Shown here piece by piece: positions 1 to 8,749 of a stretch of 37,914 bases of DNA. Every line of letters starts with the position of its first letter. Position 1 is the first letter of the stretch. Where the stretch lies: NCBI GenBank assembly GCA_023260835.1, contig JALQTR010000084.1, forward strand, positions 1-37,914, read 5' to 3'. Below the pieces are notes generated by a model. It ran no database searches, was not told where the DNA came from, and worked only from the letters and a program-made list of their open reading frames with translations. The stretch is from Paracoccaceae bacterium (GTDB lineage Bacteria > Pseudomonadota > Alphaproteobacteria > Rhodobacterales > Rhodobacteraceae). The position numbers were made by a program, and so were the translations under genes.

Positions 1-323
1 CTGGTGGTCAGCGACATAAAGCTTTCGCTGTCGGCGCAATATTCATCAAAGGTTTTCACTTCGGGGGGGAAGGATGAAATACGCGGCTGGACACGCAGCA
101 TCGGCAAAAAGACCGACCTTGCCATGCGGCAGAACCGTTCATTGATCATCCGCAGGGCATAATAATCCCCCAGAAGCGACAGGTCATCCGACCCCAAGGT
201 AAAGGGGCGCACATCCGCACCTGGCGCATTCAGGACAAAGCCATCGCCGGATGGATCGCCTTCGCCCATCCCTTCGATGAGCGCCTCGACCTCTTCAGTG
301 CTGAGTTTACGCGATGATGTCAT
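1..323 (-). CDS. fliM: FliM, flagellar motor switch protein (N-terminal part, cut by left edge)
   Basis: FliM forms the C-ring of the flagellar switch with FliG and FliN and binds the response regulator CheY-P. The ATG at 323 opens a frame that stays open to the window edge (107 codons). Residues 7-18 (LSTEEVEALIEG) match the N-terminal CheY-binding segment of FliM (LSxxEhxALh). The following region, with LGDYYALRMINERF and LRVQPRISSFPPEV, fits the start of the FliM middle domain. It lies 37 bases after fliL on the same strand and is the last visible gene of the fliE-to-fliM operon. No strong Shine-Dalgarno (SD) is seen (an AAGAGA about 7 bases upstream at most). The C-terminal domain that contacts FliN lies outside the window. 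Confidence 0.88.
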   Translation of the reverse strand, partial: MTSSRKLSTEEVEALIEGMGEGDPSGDGFVLNAPGADVRPFTLGSDDLSLLGDYYALRMINERFCRMARSVFLPMLRVQPRISSFPPEVKTFDEYCADSESFMSLTT

Positions 324-360
324 GATCGTCTCTTACTCGGGTTAGATGAAATGCTGCGGA

Positions 361-987
361 TTATTGCAGCACAAAAGATGTGAAATGCACTGCTTCGACA
401 CCGCCAAAGCCCTCAAGCTCTTCCAGTTTGGCGTTGATCGCGTCGCGCATGCGTACGGCCAGAGCATCGCGGCCCTCTTTGCCTTGGATATCCTCTTCGC
501 CAAATTCGCCGATGATACCCAGCACTTCGGATCGCAGGGCCAGTTGATGGGTTTCCACATTGGTGATGACGCTTTCGTCATATTGCGTGGATATCCCCAG
601 GCCGACTTGCAAAAACTTGCGGGAATTCAGCAGGTTTGTTGTGAAATTCCCGGAAAATTCATAATAAGACGTCAGATAGGTTTCTGGCACATCCGTGGGT
701 TTGGTTTTGCGCGTGGGGCCAGCATCTGCGGCGGCTTCGCCTTCGCCTTCTGCACCGGCTTCGCCCTCGGCTGGGGCTTCGGCGGCGATTTGGCCGCTTT
801 CTTTCAGCTTGCGTTCAATGATTTCTTCAACCTGCTGTTCGGGGGTGGGGGGATTCATGCCAAACATGAAAAACCCACCGGCGAACCCCGCGCCAAGCAG
901 AACCAAGCCGCCAACGGCCAGCAGGATGATTTTCATCAATCCGCCACCTTTTTTCTTTTCGTCTTCGCCGTCTTCTTCTTTGCTCAT
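361..987 (-). CDS. fliL: FliL, flagellar basal body-associated protein
   Basis: FliL is an inner-membrane protein that surrounds the stators and supports motor torque. The 208-aa product has a charged cytoplasmic start (MSKEEDGEDEKKKGG), one transmembrane helix at about residues 18-42, then an acidic Glu/Ala-rich linker at about 48-90. A periplasmic domain of about 115 residues follows, including YYEFSGNFTTNLLNSRKFLQ, and resembles the FliL stomatin-like fold. AAGGAC about 8 bases before the ATG supports the start. The gene sits between fliK and fliM, its usual position in alphaproteobacteria. The linker is longer than in many FliL proteins. The family call is secure from topology, position and the conserved core. 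Confidence 0.93.
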   Translation of the reverse strand: MSKEEDGEDEKKKGGGLMKIILLAVGGLVLLGAGFAGGFFMFGMNPPTPEQQVEEIIERKLKESGQIAAEAPAEGEAGAEGEGEAAADAGPTRKTKPTDVPETYLTSYYEFSGNFTTNLLNSRKFLQVGLGISTQYDESVITNVETHQLALRSEVLGIIGEFGEEDIQGKEGRDALAVRMRDAINAKLEELEGFGGVEAVHFTSFVLQ

Positions 988-1017
988 CGTCTTGTCCTTG
1001 GGTTCGATTGAACGGGG

Positions 1018-2733
1018 TTAAACCGTCATATCAATATTAGATCTATTTTGTGCGTTTCTGGGCGCCTGTAAAGGCTCTGCTTGTGATTTGGGATCTGATT
1101 TTTGGGGTTTAGTGCCAGCTTGGGGGCTGGAATTGCGGTCCTGCCCGCCACTTCCCATGTGCTGGCCAAAGCCCGATTGCCCGCCACTGCCGGCCGAAAA
1201 ATCACCCAAGCGCAGGCCGGACCCTTCCAGCATTTGTCCCAGCCGATCCTCGGCCCCCAGCAGCAGCCGCGCGGCGGCCTGTGTTTCGGTGACAATGCGG
1301 ACCTGTGTTTCGGTACCCTGCACCTCAAGCGTTAATTTCAGCGTGCCAAGGGATTTGGGTTTCAGCACCAAATCGGCCTTCATTTGGCCGCGCTGCGCCA
1401 TGGTGCGCATTTGATCGGCCAGCTGTGTGCCCCATTGTTGATCGCGAGTGTCCAATACGTGCAGCATTTGGGTGATTTGCCCAATTTGGCGCGCCTGATC
1501 AGGTGCTGCCGCCGGTTGGCTGGGTGCGGTGGATGGCCCGTTTGATTGCGCAGGGCGTTGGTCTGGCAAATCGGGGGCCGCCGCATCCAGCGCGCTGGTG
1601 ATGCCTTGCGCGGTCTGTTGCGCCGGTGCATCAATGATGGCGGGCGTTTTGATCTCCAGCCCCGTTGGGGCGCTGACCCAGTCTGGTGCCTGTTGAATGG
1701 CCGCGGGGATAAATGGACGCGGGGCGGCGCTTTCTGGCTTTGCCGTTTTGTTCGGGTCGGGCAGGCGGGTATCGTGTTTTGGCCGGTCCTTTTGCACAGA
1801 TTGGTCTGTGGCGGATCGGATTGGGCCCTGTTTGATCACCGCTGGCGCAGCTGCTGCTTGATCCGTTTGCACGGCCATTTGCGAGCTTCGCGCCTGGCTG
1901 GGCTGGGCGAGTTTGATCTCTGCGTTCAGGTCTGTTTCAGGATTTACCGTAGGTGCTGCCTTGTGTTGAGCTTTGACTTCGGCTGTTGGTTGCGCATCTG
2001 CGGGCTGGATTGGTGCAATTGCCGCATCCCCCAGCTGTTTGCTTTGGCCTACAGCCGTATCCAGCGCAGGGCTTATCGCCTGTTTTAACACCGGAGTTGC
2101 CGCCTGAATATGGTCTGCTGCTTTGTTGACCTGTCGCTGCGCAGTGACCTGCGGCGCCTTATCATCCAGCGGCATTTCGGGCAGGTCTGCATCAACTTTC
2201 ACATCATGGGCGGACTGATCGACCACTTTGGCGCCCTGTAATGGCGCGGGTTTCGCTGCGGGGTGATCTGTTAATGGCAGGGGGGCGGCCATTGGCATTT
2301 GTGGCATGCTTGTGTCGATGTGATCGACAGGCAAGTCCGAATTGGATGGGCTGCCCTTCGTTTGCCCCTGATCGGTTAACCCGTACAGACCATCAACGGG
2401 GTCTAAGGCAGCAGGCGCAACATCCGAGGCAAATTCTTGGGGCATATTCGGCTGAGGTGCGGATGGATCTGCTGGCATCAAGATCGAGAAATCGACCGAA
2501 GTTGGATCCGCGGGTTGATCGTCCTGCGGGGGTTGCAGCATTGCAAAGACAGCCGATTTTTCAGGGCTGTCTTGAAATGGCCCGCCGTTTTCTGGCGCAA
2601 CATCGCCCATCAGGGCGAAAATCTGATCGAAGCCACCCGGCAGCGCTGTTTCCATATCGCCCACGCGAATAAGCCCGGCCCCTTTGCGGCCTGGCTGAGC
2701 ATTCTGCAAGATATCTGGGTCGATCCGCGCCAT
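1018..2733 (-). CDS. fliK: FliK-type flagellar hook-length control protein
   Basis: FliK is secreted during hook assembly and acts as the molecular ruler; its C-terminal domain switches FlhB specificity from hook to filament substrates. The 571-aa protein has a long low-complexity region rich in Ala, Gln, Pro and Asp (about residues 50-430), as expected for a poorly conserved ruler. A compact C-terminal domain follows at about 430-515 with LVLKPKSLGTLKLTLEVQG and VRIVTETQAAARLLLGAE, which is the Flg_hook pattern. The tail is Gly/Ser/Gln-rich. It is preceded by a 104-base gap carrying a sigma-54 promoter, the only clear internal promoter seen in the fli operon. Gene-level identity rests on the C-terminal domain and position, because the ruler part cannot be aligned by eye. 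Confidence 0.87.
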   Translation of the reverse strand: MARIDPDILQNAQPGRKGAGLIRVGDMETALPGGFDQIFALMGDVAPENGGPFQDSPEKSAVFAMLQPPQDDQPADPTSVDFSILMPADPSAPQPNMPQEFASDVAPAALDPVDGLYGLTDQGQTKGSPSNSDLPVDHIDTSMPQMPMAAPLPLTDHPAAKPAPLQGAKVVDQSAHDVKVDADLPEMPLDDKAPQVTAQRQVNKAADHIQAATPVLKQAISPALDTAVGQSKQLGDAAIAPIQPADAQPTAEVKAQHKAAPTVNPETDLNAEIKLAQPSQARSSQMAVQTDQAAAAPAVIKQGPIRSATDQSVQKDRPKHDTRLPDPNKTAKPESAAPRPFIPAAIQQAPDWVSAPTGLEIKTPAIIDAPAQQTAQGITSALDAAAPDLPDQRPAQSNGPSTAPSQPAAAPDQARQIGQITQMLHVLDTRDQQWGTQLADQMRTMAQRGQMKADLVLKPKSLGTLKLTLEVQGTETQVRIVTETQAAARLLLGAEDRLGQMLEGSGLRLGDFSAGSGGQSGFGQHMGSGGQDRNSSPQAGTKPQKSDPKSQAEPLQAPRNAQNRSNIDMTV

Positions 2734-2798
2734 GAGGGTCTATGTTCCTTTTCGTACCAATTCAGATGGGCCTAGTGGCCGTTTGCAACTGACTAGAC

Positions 2799-2814
2799 TG
2801 CAATAATGATGCCA
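2799..2814 (-). promoter_or_regulatory. Sigma-54 (RpoN) -24/-12 promoter for fliK
   Basis: Read on the minus strand, the site is TGGCATCATTATTGCA. It has the obligatory GG-N10-GC spacing and matches the TGGCAC-N5-TTGCA consensus at every position except the sixth base and the weakly conserved seventh. Transcription would start near 2787, giving a leader of about 55 bases before the fliK ATG at 2733. Its position in the largest gap of the operon and the linked sigma-54 activator gene (8750-9919) both support function. I did not identify enhancer sites. Confidence 0.82.
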
Positions 2815-2837
2815 ATCCGTTGTCCTTTTGGCGTTTC

Positions 2838-3257
2838 TTATAAAATTCCGCGATTTTGGCGCGGAGGCATTAATGATTGTGCCTTCTCCTCGGCCTCTTG
2901 TTGGGCTTCGGCCTTTGCTGCGTAGGTTTTTTGGGTCAGGATGTCCCCCTTACGCTGCAGATATGTCATGGTTTGGCGAATGCCGTCGGCCTCGCGCTGC
3001 AAAAAATTGACACGTTCTTCGGTCATTTCGCGTTGGGATTGTAATTTCCCACTGTACCAGGATTTTGCATATAACGTGCGCGGGTGCATCAACCCCGCGC
3101 CCGGGGCATTATCGGCCTGCATCTGTGCCAGCTTTTCGCAAAGCGCGTCATGGGTTGCGCGTTCGGCCTCGATCTTGGTCAGGCTTTGCGCTTTGCGCCG
3201 CAGGGCGATTGCCTCGCGTTTGCCCATCAGTTCGAATAGTTTTGCCTTGCGGGACAT
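2838..3257 (-). CDS. fliJ: FliJ-like flagellar export protein
   Basis: FliJ is the coiled-coil stalk of the flagellar export ATPase and interacts with FliH, FliI and FlhA. This 139-aa product is almost entirely charged alpha-helix with heptad-like spacing and ends in a Gln/Glu/Ala-rich helix, which fits FliJ in size and character. It starts 10 bases after the fliI stop in the same operon, the canonical FliJ position. Sequence conservation of FliJ is very low and I see no diagnostic motif, so the assignment depends on position, length and coiled-coil nature. The product could equally be called a FliJ-family hypothetical protein. Confidence 0.72.
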   Translation of the reverse strand: MSRKAKLFELMGKREAIALRRKAQSLTKIEAERATHDALCEKLAQMQADNAPGAGLMHPRTLYAKSWYSGKLQSQREMTEERVNFLQREADGIRQTMTYLQRKGDILTQKTYAAKAEAQQEAEEKAQSLMPPRQNRGIL

Positions 3258-3267
3258 GGTGCGGACC

Positions 3268-4593
3268 TTACGGGATCAGTGCGCACAGCTGCGCGACGCT
3301 GTCGTTGAAATTGGCCGGAACATTTGGCTTTTGTTGAATATAGCCCGTCAATTTATCCCACAGCGATACGGCCAAATCCAATTCGGCATCTTGCCCGGGG
3401 GTATAGCCGCCCATCAGCATCAGATCGCGGTTTTCCATATACAGGGTCACAAGCCGCCGGAACCGCAGCGCAGCAGCCTGTTGCGCATCATCGGTGATTT
3501 CGGTCATGACACGGCTGACAGAGGCGCCAACATCGACCGCGGGGTAAATGCCCAGCTGAGTTTGGCTGCGCGACAGAACGATATGGCCGTCCAAAATGGC
3601 GCGCGCGGTGTCGACAACTGGATCATTGGTGGTGTCATCCCCATCGGCCAAAACGGTATAAAACGATGTGATGCTGCCCTCGCCTGGCAGGCCGGTTCCG
3701 GTGCGTTCAATCAGGCTGGGGATGATGGAAATCACCGATGGGGGATAGCCTTTGGCGGTGGGTTGTTCACCCAAAGCCAGACCAATTTCACGCCGCGCAT
3801 GGGCCACGCGCGTCAGCGAATCCATGATCAGCAAAACCTGTTTGCCTTGTGCGCGGAAATATTCGGCGATGGCGGTGGCGCGGTTGGCGCCTCGAATTCG
3901 CAAAAGCGGGCTTTTATCGGCTGGAACGGCCACCACGCACAGTTTGTCACGGGTGCCTTTTTGCATCACCATATCAACAAAAGCGCCCACCTCACGGCCA
4001 CGCTCACCGATCAGGCCAACAACGATAACATCGGCTTCGGTAAAGCGGGTCATCATCGACAGCAAAACAGATTTGCCCACGCCAGACCCTGCCACAACCC
4101 CCACACGCTGTCCCATGCCAATGGTCAACAGCCCGTTCACAACCCGCACCCCAACGTCCAATGGTTTTGCAATTGGCGCGCGTTTCAGCGGATTTGTCGG
4201 CTTGCCCATCAAAGGCCATGTTTCGGACGGGGCAAGCGGCCCGACATCATCCAGCGGTTCGCCCTGCGCATCGATCACGCGGCCCAAAAGTTCAGGCCCA
4301 ACCGCCACATTGCGTCCGGCGCTGTGCAGGCGAACCTTGGCGCCCACTTCAATGCGCGCGTCCAGATCAAATAAAAATGCCAGATTTTTGCCATCGCGAA
4401 AGCCAATGACCTCGGCCTGTGCACAGGTGCCGTCTTCGGTGTCGATGGTGCAGATGGACCCAACGGAAACTGGGAACCCATCGCATTCGACGATTTGCCC
4501 ATCAAACCGTGTCACCCGCCCTGAGGCTTGCAAAAAACTGCGCCCGGGTAATGCGTTGGCATGGGCACGCAACTGGTCAAAGACCACGCTCAT
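3268..4593 (-). CDS. fliI: FliI, flagellum-specific export ATPase
   Basis: FliI energises export of rod, hook and filament subunits as an F1-beta-like hexamer. The 441-aa product carries Walker A GSGVGKS at about residues 169-175, GLIGERGREV just after it, and a Walker B-type VLLIMDSLTR. The C-terminal DKLTGYIQQ region also fits the family. I chose the ATG at 4593 because it overlaps the fliH stop as ATGA, giving translational coupling with a GGGAA upstream. An in-frame ATG 15 codons earlier would lie inside fliH and add residues not typical of FliI. The length is normal for the family. It is followed 10 bases later by the fliJ-like gene. Confidence 0.96.
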   Translation of the reverse strand: MSVVFDQLRAHANALPGRSFLQASGRVTRFDGQIVECDGFPVSVGSICTIDTEDGTCAQAEVIGFRDGKNLAFLFDLDARIEVGAKVRLHSAGRNVAVGPELLGRVIDAQGEPLDDVGPLAPSETWPLMGKPTNPLKRAPIAKPLDVGVRVVNGLLTIGMGQRVGVVAGSGVGKSVLLSMMTRFTEADVIVVGLIGERGREVGAFVDMVMQKGTRDKLCVVAVPADKSPLLRIRGANRATAIAEYFRAQGKQVLLIMDSLTRVAHARREIGLALGEQPTAKGYPPSVISIIPSLIERTGTGLPGEGSITSFYTVLADGDDTTNDPVVDTARAILDGHIVLSRSQTQLGIYPAVDVGASVSRVMTEITDDAQQAAALRFRRLVTLYMENRDLMLMGGYTPGQDAELDLAVSLWDKLTGYIQQKPNVPANFNDSVAQLCALIP

Positions 4594-5537
4594 TCCGCGT
4601 TCCCAGCTTCGGCGGGTAAGTTCGGCAGGGTTAGGCAATCGGCCAAGCGGATGCCATCAAAACGCAAATCGATATCCCCGCGGGTTAACCCTTCATGCGG
4701 CATCAGTTTTATATCTGACAACACATCAGAGCGGGTCAAAAGGGGCTCAATCGCCGTTGCATCATCTGGATGCAGGCGCAAAATTGGCCGCTTTGCCGTG
4801 CTGCCGATGCGTTCGGCCATTTTTTCGATCCGGGCCAGAAAGGCCGCGGGGGTTTGATCAATTTGCAGACCGGCGCGTTCGCTGGCCAATGTTAAAACCG
4901 CGGCTTCCAAAACGGCATTTAAATCTGCTGTGGCCTCGGGGTCTGGGGACAGCAGCGCGCGGGCGGCACGTTCCAGCAGGGCAATGGCATTGGCCTGCGC
5001 CTCTTGCGCCTCTTGCAAGGCGGCGGTGCGGCCTGCGTCAAAGGCACGGGTTTCGGCCTTTTCCAATGCCTCTTGATGCTCGGACAGCGGGATGCTGGGG
5101 ATGACAGGCTCTTCGGGTTCAGGGGCCGTCATGTCAGGTTCTGCCACTGGGGCAGCGGATGCTGTATCTGCGGGGCTGAGCAAGCCATCATCAAGGGGTG
5201 CCATGTCGGCGTCAGCAACCGGATCATCCTGCGCTGGAGGTGCTGGATTAGCTGCTGCCGCTTGGGTCAAATCTGCGGCCGGTAAATCCGCAGCGGCGTC
5301 CTCTTCGATGATGACTGTGACCTGTGGATCAGACCGCGTTGGGGCAGGGGCCGCCGGCATGGGTGTGGCGGTGGCCGCTTTGGCAATATCCAGCAGGCTG
5401 CGCGGTTTAAACGGGCTTTGATCCCGTTTTGGCGCATCCACCTTTTTTTGATAGCTTTCACTGCCCGCCGCACGGATCAGGCGGGTGATTTCACTATCCC
5501 CCAGCGGCTTTTCGGTCTGTTCCATTGGCGTTGTCAT
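4590..5537 (-). CDS. fliH: FliH-like negative regulator/stator of the export ATPase
   Basis: FliH dimers bind FliI and tether it to the C-ring and export gate. The 315-aa product has a conserved-looking N-terminus (residues 1-55, with PFKPRSLLDIA), then a long Ala/Pro/Asp-rich linker to about 155. A helical C-terminal domain follows and ends with LRLHPDDA and IDLRFDGIRLADC, resembling the FliH/YscL beta-strand C-terminus. The disordered acidic linker makes it longer than the enterobacterial protein (about 235 aa). It lies 15 bases after fliG and overlaps fliI by ATGA. A GGGGGG stretch lies upstream of the ATG. Identity rests on the C-terminal pattern and operon position. Confidence 0.85.
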   Translation of the reverse strand: MTTPMEQTEKPLGDSEITRLIRAAGSESYQKKVDAPKRDQSPFKPRSLLDIAKAATATPMPAAPAPTRSDPQVTVIIEEDAAADLPAADLTQAAAANPAPPAQDDPVADADMAPLDDGLLSPADTASAAPVAEPDMTAPEPEEPVIPSIPLSEHQEALEKAETRAFDAGRTAALQEAQEAQANAIALLERAARALLSPDPEATADLNAVLEAAVLTLASERAGLQIDQTPAAFLARIEKMAERIGSTAKRPILRLHPDDATAIEPLLTRSDVLSDIKLMPHEGLTRGDIDLRFDGIRLADCLTLPNLPAEAGNAE

Positions 5538-5552
5538 AATATGGCCCCCCTA

Positions 5553-6593
5553 TCAGACCATTTCTTCGCCGCCGCGGCCGGCCAGAACAATGGTGCCGTC
5601 GTCGGACATTTTGCGCGCAACGTTGATGATGGCTTTTTGTGCCTCTTGAACTTCGGTCAGGCGGACAGGGCCAAGGGCCTCCATCTCGTCCATGATATTG
5701 GCGGCAGCGCGGCTGGACATACAGCTGAACAGTTTTTCACGCAGTTGTTCATCAGCGCCTTTAAGGGCCAGAACCAACAGTTCCGCATCAATCGACCGCA
5801 GCAGCGTCTGCAGCGACCGGTCATCCGACAAGATAAGGTTGTCAAAGACAAACATATTGTCTTGGATCGCTTGCATAAGGTCCTTGTCGGCCTTTTTGAT
5901 GTCCTTCATGATCCGCTGTTCCATTGCGGTTTTGGTGAAGTTCATGATCTTCGCTGCGGCCTTCACGCCGCCAATTTGGCTGGCGCGCAATGTGGTGTTG
6001 GCTTGGAATTTGCGCTGCATCACGCTTTCCAATTCGCGCACCGCATCGGGCTGCACGGTTTCCAACGTGGCAATGCGGCGGATGACTTCGGATTGCAGCG
6101 TGTCGGGCAGCATGGTCAACACGTCCGCGCCCAGATCATATTCCAAATAAGAAATGATCAGCGCAACAATCTGCGGATGTTCATCCAAAATCAGCTCGGC
6201 AATCGAACGCGCATCCATCCAGTCCAGAATTTCAATCGGCCGTTCGGACGACGCCGGCGTGATCCGGCTGAGCACCGATTGCGCCTTATCATTGCCCAAT
6301 GCCTTTGTCAGAACATTGCGGATGTAATTGCCCGCACCCAGACCCAGGCTGGTTTGTTGTTTGATGATGGTCAGAAATTCATCCAACACGGCATTTACCG
6401 TTTCTTGGTCAACCCCATGCACCGAATACATGGCCGACCCCAAATGCTGCACTTCGCGTGGGGTGAGGTTGCGCAGGATTTCTGCGGCCTCATCCTCGCC
6501 CAGAAGCATCATCAGGATTGCCGATTTTTGCGTGCCCGTCAGCGTATCAAACAGGCGTTCACCTTCTTCGGGGGTTTGATTTTCATCTGCCAT
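5553..6593 (-). CDS. fliG: FliG, flagellar motor switch protein
   Basis: FliG couples the MS-ring (FliF) to the C-ring and takes up torque from the stator. The 346-aa product starts with the FliF-binding domain (TGTQKSAILMMLLGED, about residues 19-34) and contains the hallmark EHPQ motif in DEHPQIVALIISYL. Its C-terminal torque domain includes LALKGADEQLREKLFSCMS and DEMEALGPVRLTEVQEAQ, with the charged residues that face the stator. The length is standard. AAAGGA upstream of the ATG supports the start. It sits between fliF and fliH with short gaps (30 and 15 bases). Confidence 0.97.
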   Translation of the reverse strand: MADENQTPEEGERLFDTLTGTQKSAILMMLLGEDEAAEILRNLTPREVQHLGSAMYSVHGVDQETVNAVLDEFLTIIKQQTSLGLGAGNYIRNVLTKALGNDKAQSVLSRITPASSERPIEILDWMDARSIAELILDEHPQIVALIISYLEYDLGADVLTMLPDTLQSEVIRRIATLETVQPDAVRELESVMQRKFQANTTLRASQIGGVKAAAKIMNFTKTAMEQRIMKDIKKADKDLMQAIQDNMFVFDNLILSDDRSLQTLLRSIDAELLVLALKGADEQLREKLFSCMSSRAAANIMDEMEALGPVRLTEVQEAQKAIINVARKMSDDGTIVLAGRGGEEMV

Positions 6594-6623
6594 TTTGGGT
6601 TTTCCTTTGTCCTTGCCCGCTGA

Positions 6624-8372
6624 TTAGTTCAGCATATCAAGGTCTTTTTTCATCATCTGTTTGAACACGTTGGACACGCGGCCGGCTTCATCTGATACGA
6701 TCATGCGGATCAGGGCGACCTTGTCGTCATAGGTGTTGGCCGTATCCAGCATTTCCATCGAGATGTTCGATTTCTTCGGCTTCAGTTTGGCCTTGATATC
6801 CTCCAGGCTTTCGCCTTCGCCAACTTGGATGGAATCCATGCCTTCGTCATCTGAATCTACCCCGCCGGCTGCGACCACAGCGCCGCCTGCTGGCACCAGA
6901 ATGCGGTTCAGAAGCGGGCGCACGACGCCCAGGGCAACAACCGCCAGCATGATGATCATGATGACCTGTTTAATCGCGTCTTCGACCCAAGGCTGGCTGT
7001 GCCAATCGACTTCGATCCCTTCAAGCTGGGAAACAAACGGTTTGGATGTGACTTTGATTGTATCACCGCGCGCCGGATCAAACCCAACCGCGCTTTTGGC
7101 CAGATCTTCAATGTCGCGCAGGACGTCTTCGGGGGTTTCGATGCTGATTTCGGCACCGGTTTCAGGATCAATCCCCTGCTGATCGCGCACCAAAACGGCA
7201 ACCGCAACGCGCATAATACGCGACGATGGTGCCTGCACGGTCTGCACGGTGCGGCTGACCTCGTAATTGCGCACCTCCGAGCTGGAGCGGTTCTCAACCT
7301 CTGAGCTGGAGCTGCCTCCGGCATCGGGTGCGCCGACCTGCAAATCGGCCTCTAGCGGGGCAGTGTTTGCTGTGGCGCCTGGAATGCCACGCGCGGCCTT
7401 ATTGGTGCTGACATCCGATGTGCTTTGTTCGCTGCGCAGGGCATTGCCCTTTGGATCCACACGTTCTTGCGTGGTTTCCGAGCGGGTGAAATCAATATCG
7501 ACATTCACCTGTGCGGTGACATTGCCAGGGCCAACAATAGGTGTAACCAGCGTTTCAATGCGTGAGCGATAGATGCTTTCCAACCGCATCCGATATTGCA
7601 GCTGGTTATCCGACAAAATGCTGCTGGGATCATCGACGGCTTTGGTCAGAAGGCGGCCATTTTGGTCCACCACGGTCACATTATCACGCGACATCGATGG
7701 GATCGACGCCGACACAAGATTCACAATCGCCATGATTTGCGTCTCATCCAGCGCGCGGCCACGCGCCAATTGCACAAACACCGATGCGGTGGGCGGCTGT
7801 TGATCGCGCACAAAGACAGATCGTTCGGGCAGGGCCAAATGCACCCGCGCCGATTGAATGGATGAAATTTCGGTGATTGAGCGGGCCAGCTCTACCTCTT
7901 GGGTTTGTTTCAGCTTCATCATTTCAACCGATCGGGATGTGCCCATCGGGATATCCCCAAGCGCATCATAACCATCTGGCACAGTGCTGGGCAGGCCTTG
8001 CGCGGCCAAGCTGATTTTCGATCGGTGATAATCTGCTACAGGCACCATGACATCCCCCGTGGCTGGGTCCAATGTAACCTCGACCCCGCTGTTGGTCAGC
8101 GCATCAACGATGCGTGCCTTTTCAGCTTCGGGCAAGGATGCATAAAGCGTGGTGCGTTCGGGTTGTTGCATCAATGCGTAAACAACCAGCGCAGCAACAG
8201 CCACAACAGCGGCGACAATCGTTGGGAAGGCGCGTTTAAAGCTGGGTTGCTGCGTGATGTCGCGCACCTGGCTGATTATGCCGCCGCCAGCGCCACCCGC
8301 CATCGGCAATCCGCCGGACCGTGCCGATGCGTTCCCCGATGTTGTGGCCATATTTGTATCTGTCGCTGCCAT
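6624..8372 (-). CDS. fliF: FliF, flagellar MS-ring protein
   Basis: FliF builds the MS-ring that seats the rod and houses the export gate. The 582-aa product has an N-terminal transmembrane helix at about residues 49-67 and the YscJ/FliF ring-building motifs, including RTTLYASLPEAEKARIVDAL and VARSITEISSIQSARVHLALPE-type segments. A central domain contains NVTAQVNVDIDFTRSETTQE. A second transmembrane helix lies at about 480-500. The cytoplasmic tail, rich in Asp and Met and ending in VFKQMMKKDLDMLN, is the FliG-binding segment. AGGTGA lies before the ATG. A second in-frame ATG is seven codons in, so the start could be 21 bases shorter. Confidence 0.97.
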   Translation of the reverse strand: MAATDTNMATTSGNASARSGGLPMAGGAGGGIISQVRDITQQPSFKRAFPTIVAAVVAVAALVVYALMQQPERTTLYASLPEAEKARIVDALTNSGVEVTLDPATGDVMVPVADYHRSKISLAAQGLPSTVPDGYDALGDIPMGTSRSVEMMKLKQTQEVELARSITEISSIQSARVHLALPERSVFVRDQQPPTASVFVQLARGRALDETQIMAIVNLVSASIPSMSRDNVTVVDQNGRLLTKAVDDPSSILSDNQLQYRMRLESIYRSRIETLVTPIVGPGNVTAQVNVDIDFTRSETTQERVDPKGNALRSEQSTSDVSTNKAARGIPGATANTAPLEADLQVGAPDAGGSSSSEVENRSSSEVRNYEVSRTVQTVQAPSSRIMRVAVAVLVRDQQGIDPETGAEISIETPEDVLRDIEDLAKSAVGFDPARGDTIKVTSKPFVSQLEGIEVDWHSQPWVEDAIKQVIMIIMLAVVALGVVRPLLNRILVPAGGAVVAAGGVDSDDEGMDSIQVGEGESLEDIKAKLKPKKSNISMEMLDTANTYDDKVALIRMIVSDEAGRVSNVFKQMMKKDLDMLN

Positions 8373-8394
8373 ATCTGATCACCTGCTTGCCGGA

Positions 8395-8721
8395 TTAAAC
8401 CGGCATGTTCATTATGTCTTTGTAGGCCGAAAGCGCTTTGTTGCGCACGTTCAGCGTCAATTGAAAGCCAAGCGAGGAAACCTGTTGTTGGATCATCACC
8501 TTCGACAGGTCATTTTCCAAACCCATCTCATAGGCTTTGGCGATTTCGGAGGCTTGCGTCTGCGCATTGGCCACAGATTTCAGACCTTCTTCGATCCGCG
8601 CGGCAAACCCGCCTTCTTGTGCGGGCTGCGACGTGGCCGCGGCCATTTTTTCCTGCGCATTCAGCAGGCTGCGCAGATGCGTCTGATCGATTTGAAATTT
8701 CAATCCGCCAATCTGTGACAT
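8395..8721 (-). CDS. fliE: FliE, flagellar MS-ring/rod junction protein
   Basis: FliE is an early export substrate that joins the MS-ring to the proximal rod. The 108-aa product ends with the conserved FliE pattern: helices separated by VMIQQQVSSLGFQLTLNVRN and the terminal KALSAYKDIMNMPV, which matches the usual YqEImrMqV ending. AGGGGA about 8 bases upstream supports the ATG. It is the first structural gene after the sigma-54 activator (28-base gap) and precedes fliF by 22 bases. Confidence 0.95.
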   Translation of the reverse strand: MSQIGGLKFQIDQTHLRSLLNAQEKMAAATSQPAQEGGFAARIEEGLKSVANAQTQASEIAKAYEMGLENDLSKVMIQQQVSSLGFQLTLNVRNKALSAYKDIMNMPV

Positions 8722-8749
8722 ATTGCAAATCCCCTAGAATACCGTTGTA

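Noticed and set aside
2941-4374. Long plus-strand open frame (477 codons) opposite fliI and the fliJ-like gene
   Set aside because: It is antisense to a clear FliI with Walker motifs, has no family features and reflects GC-rich codon structure.
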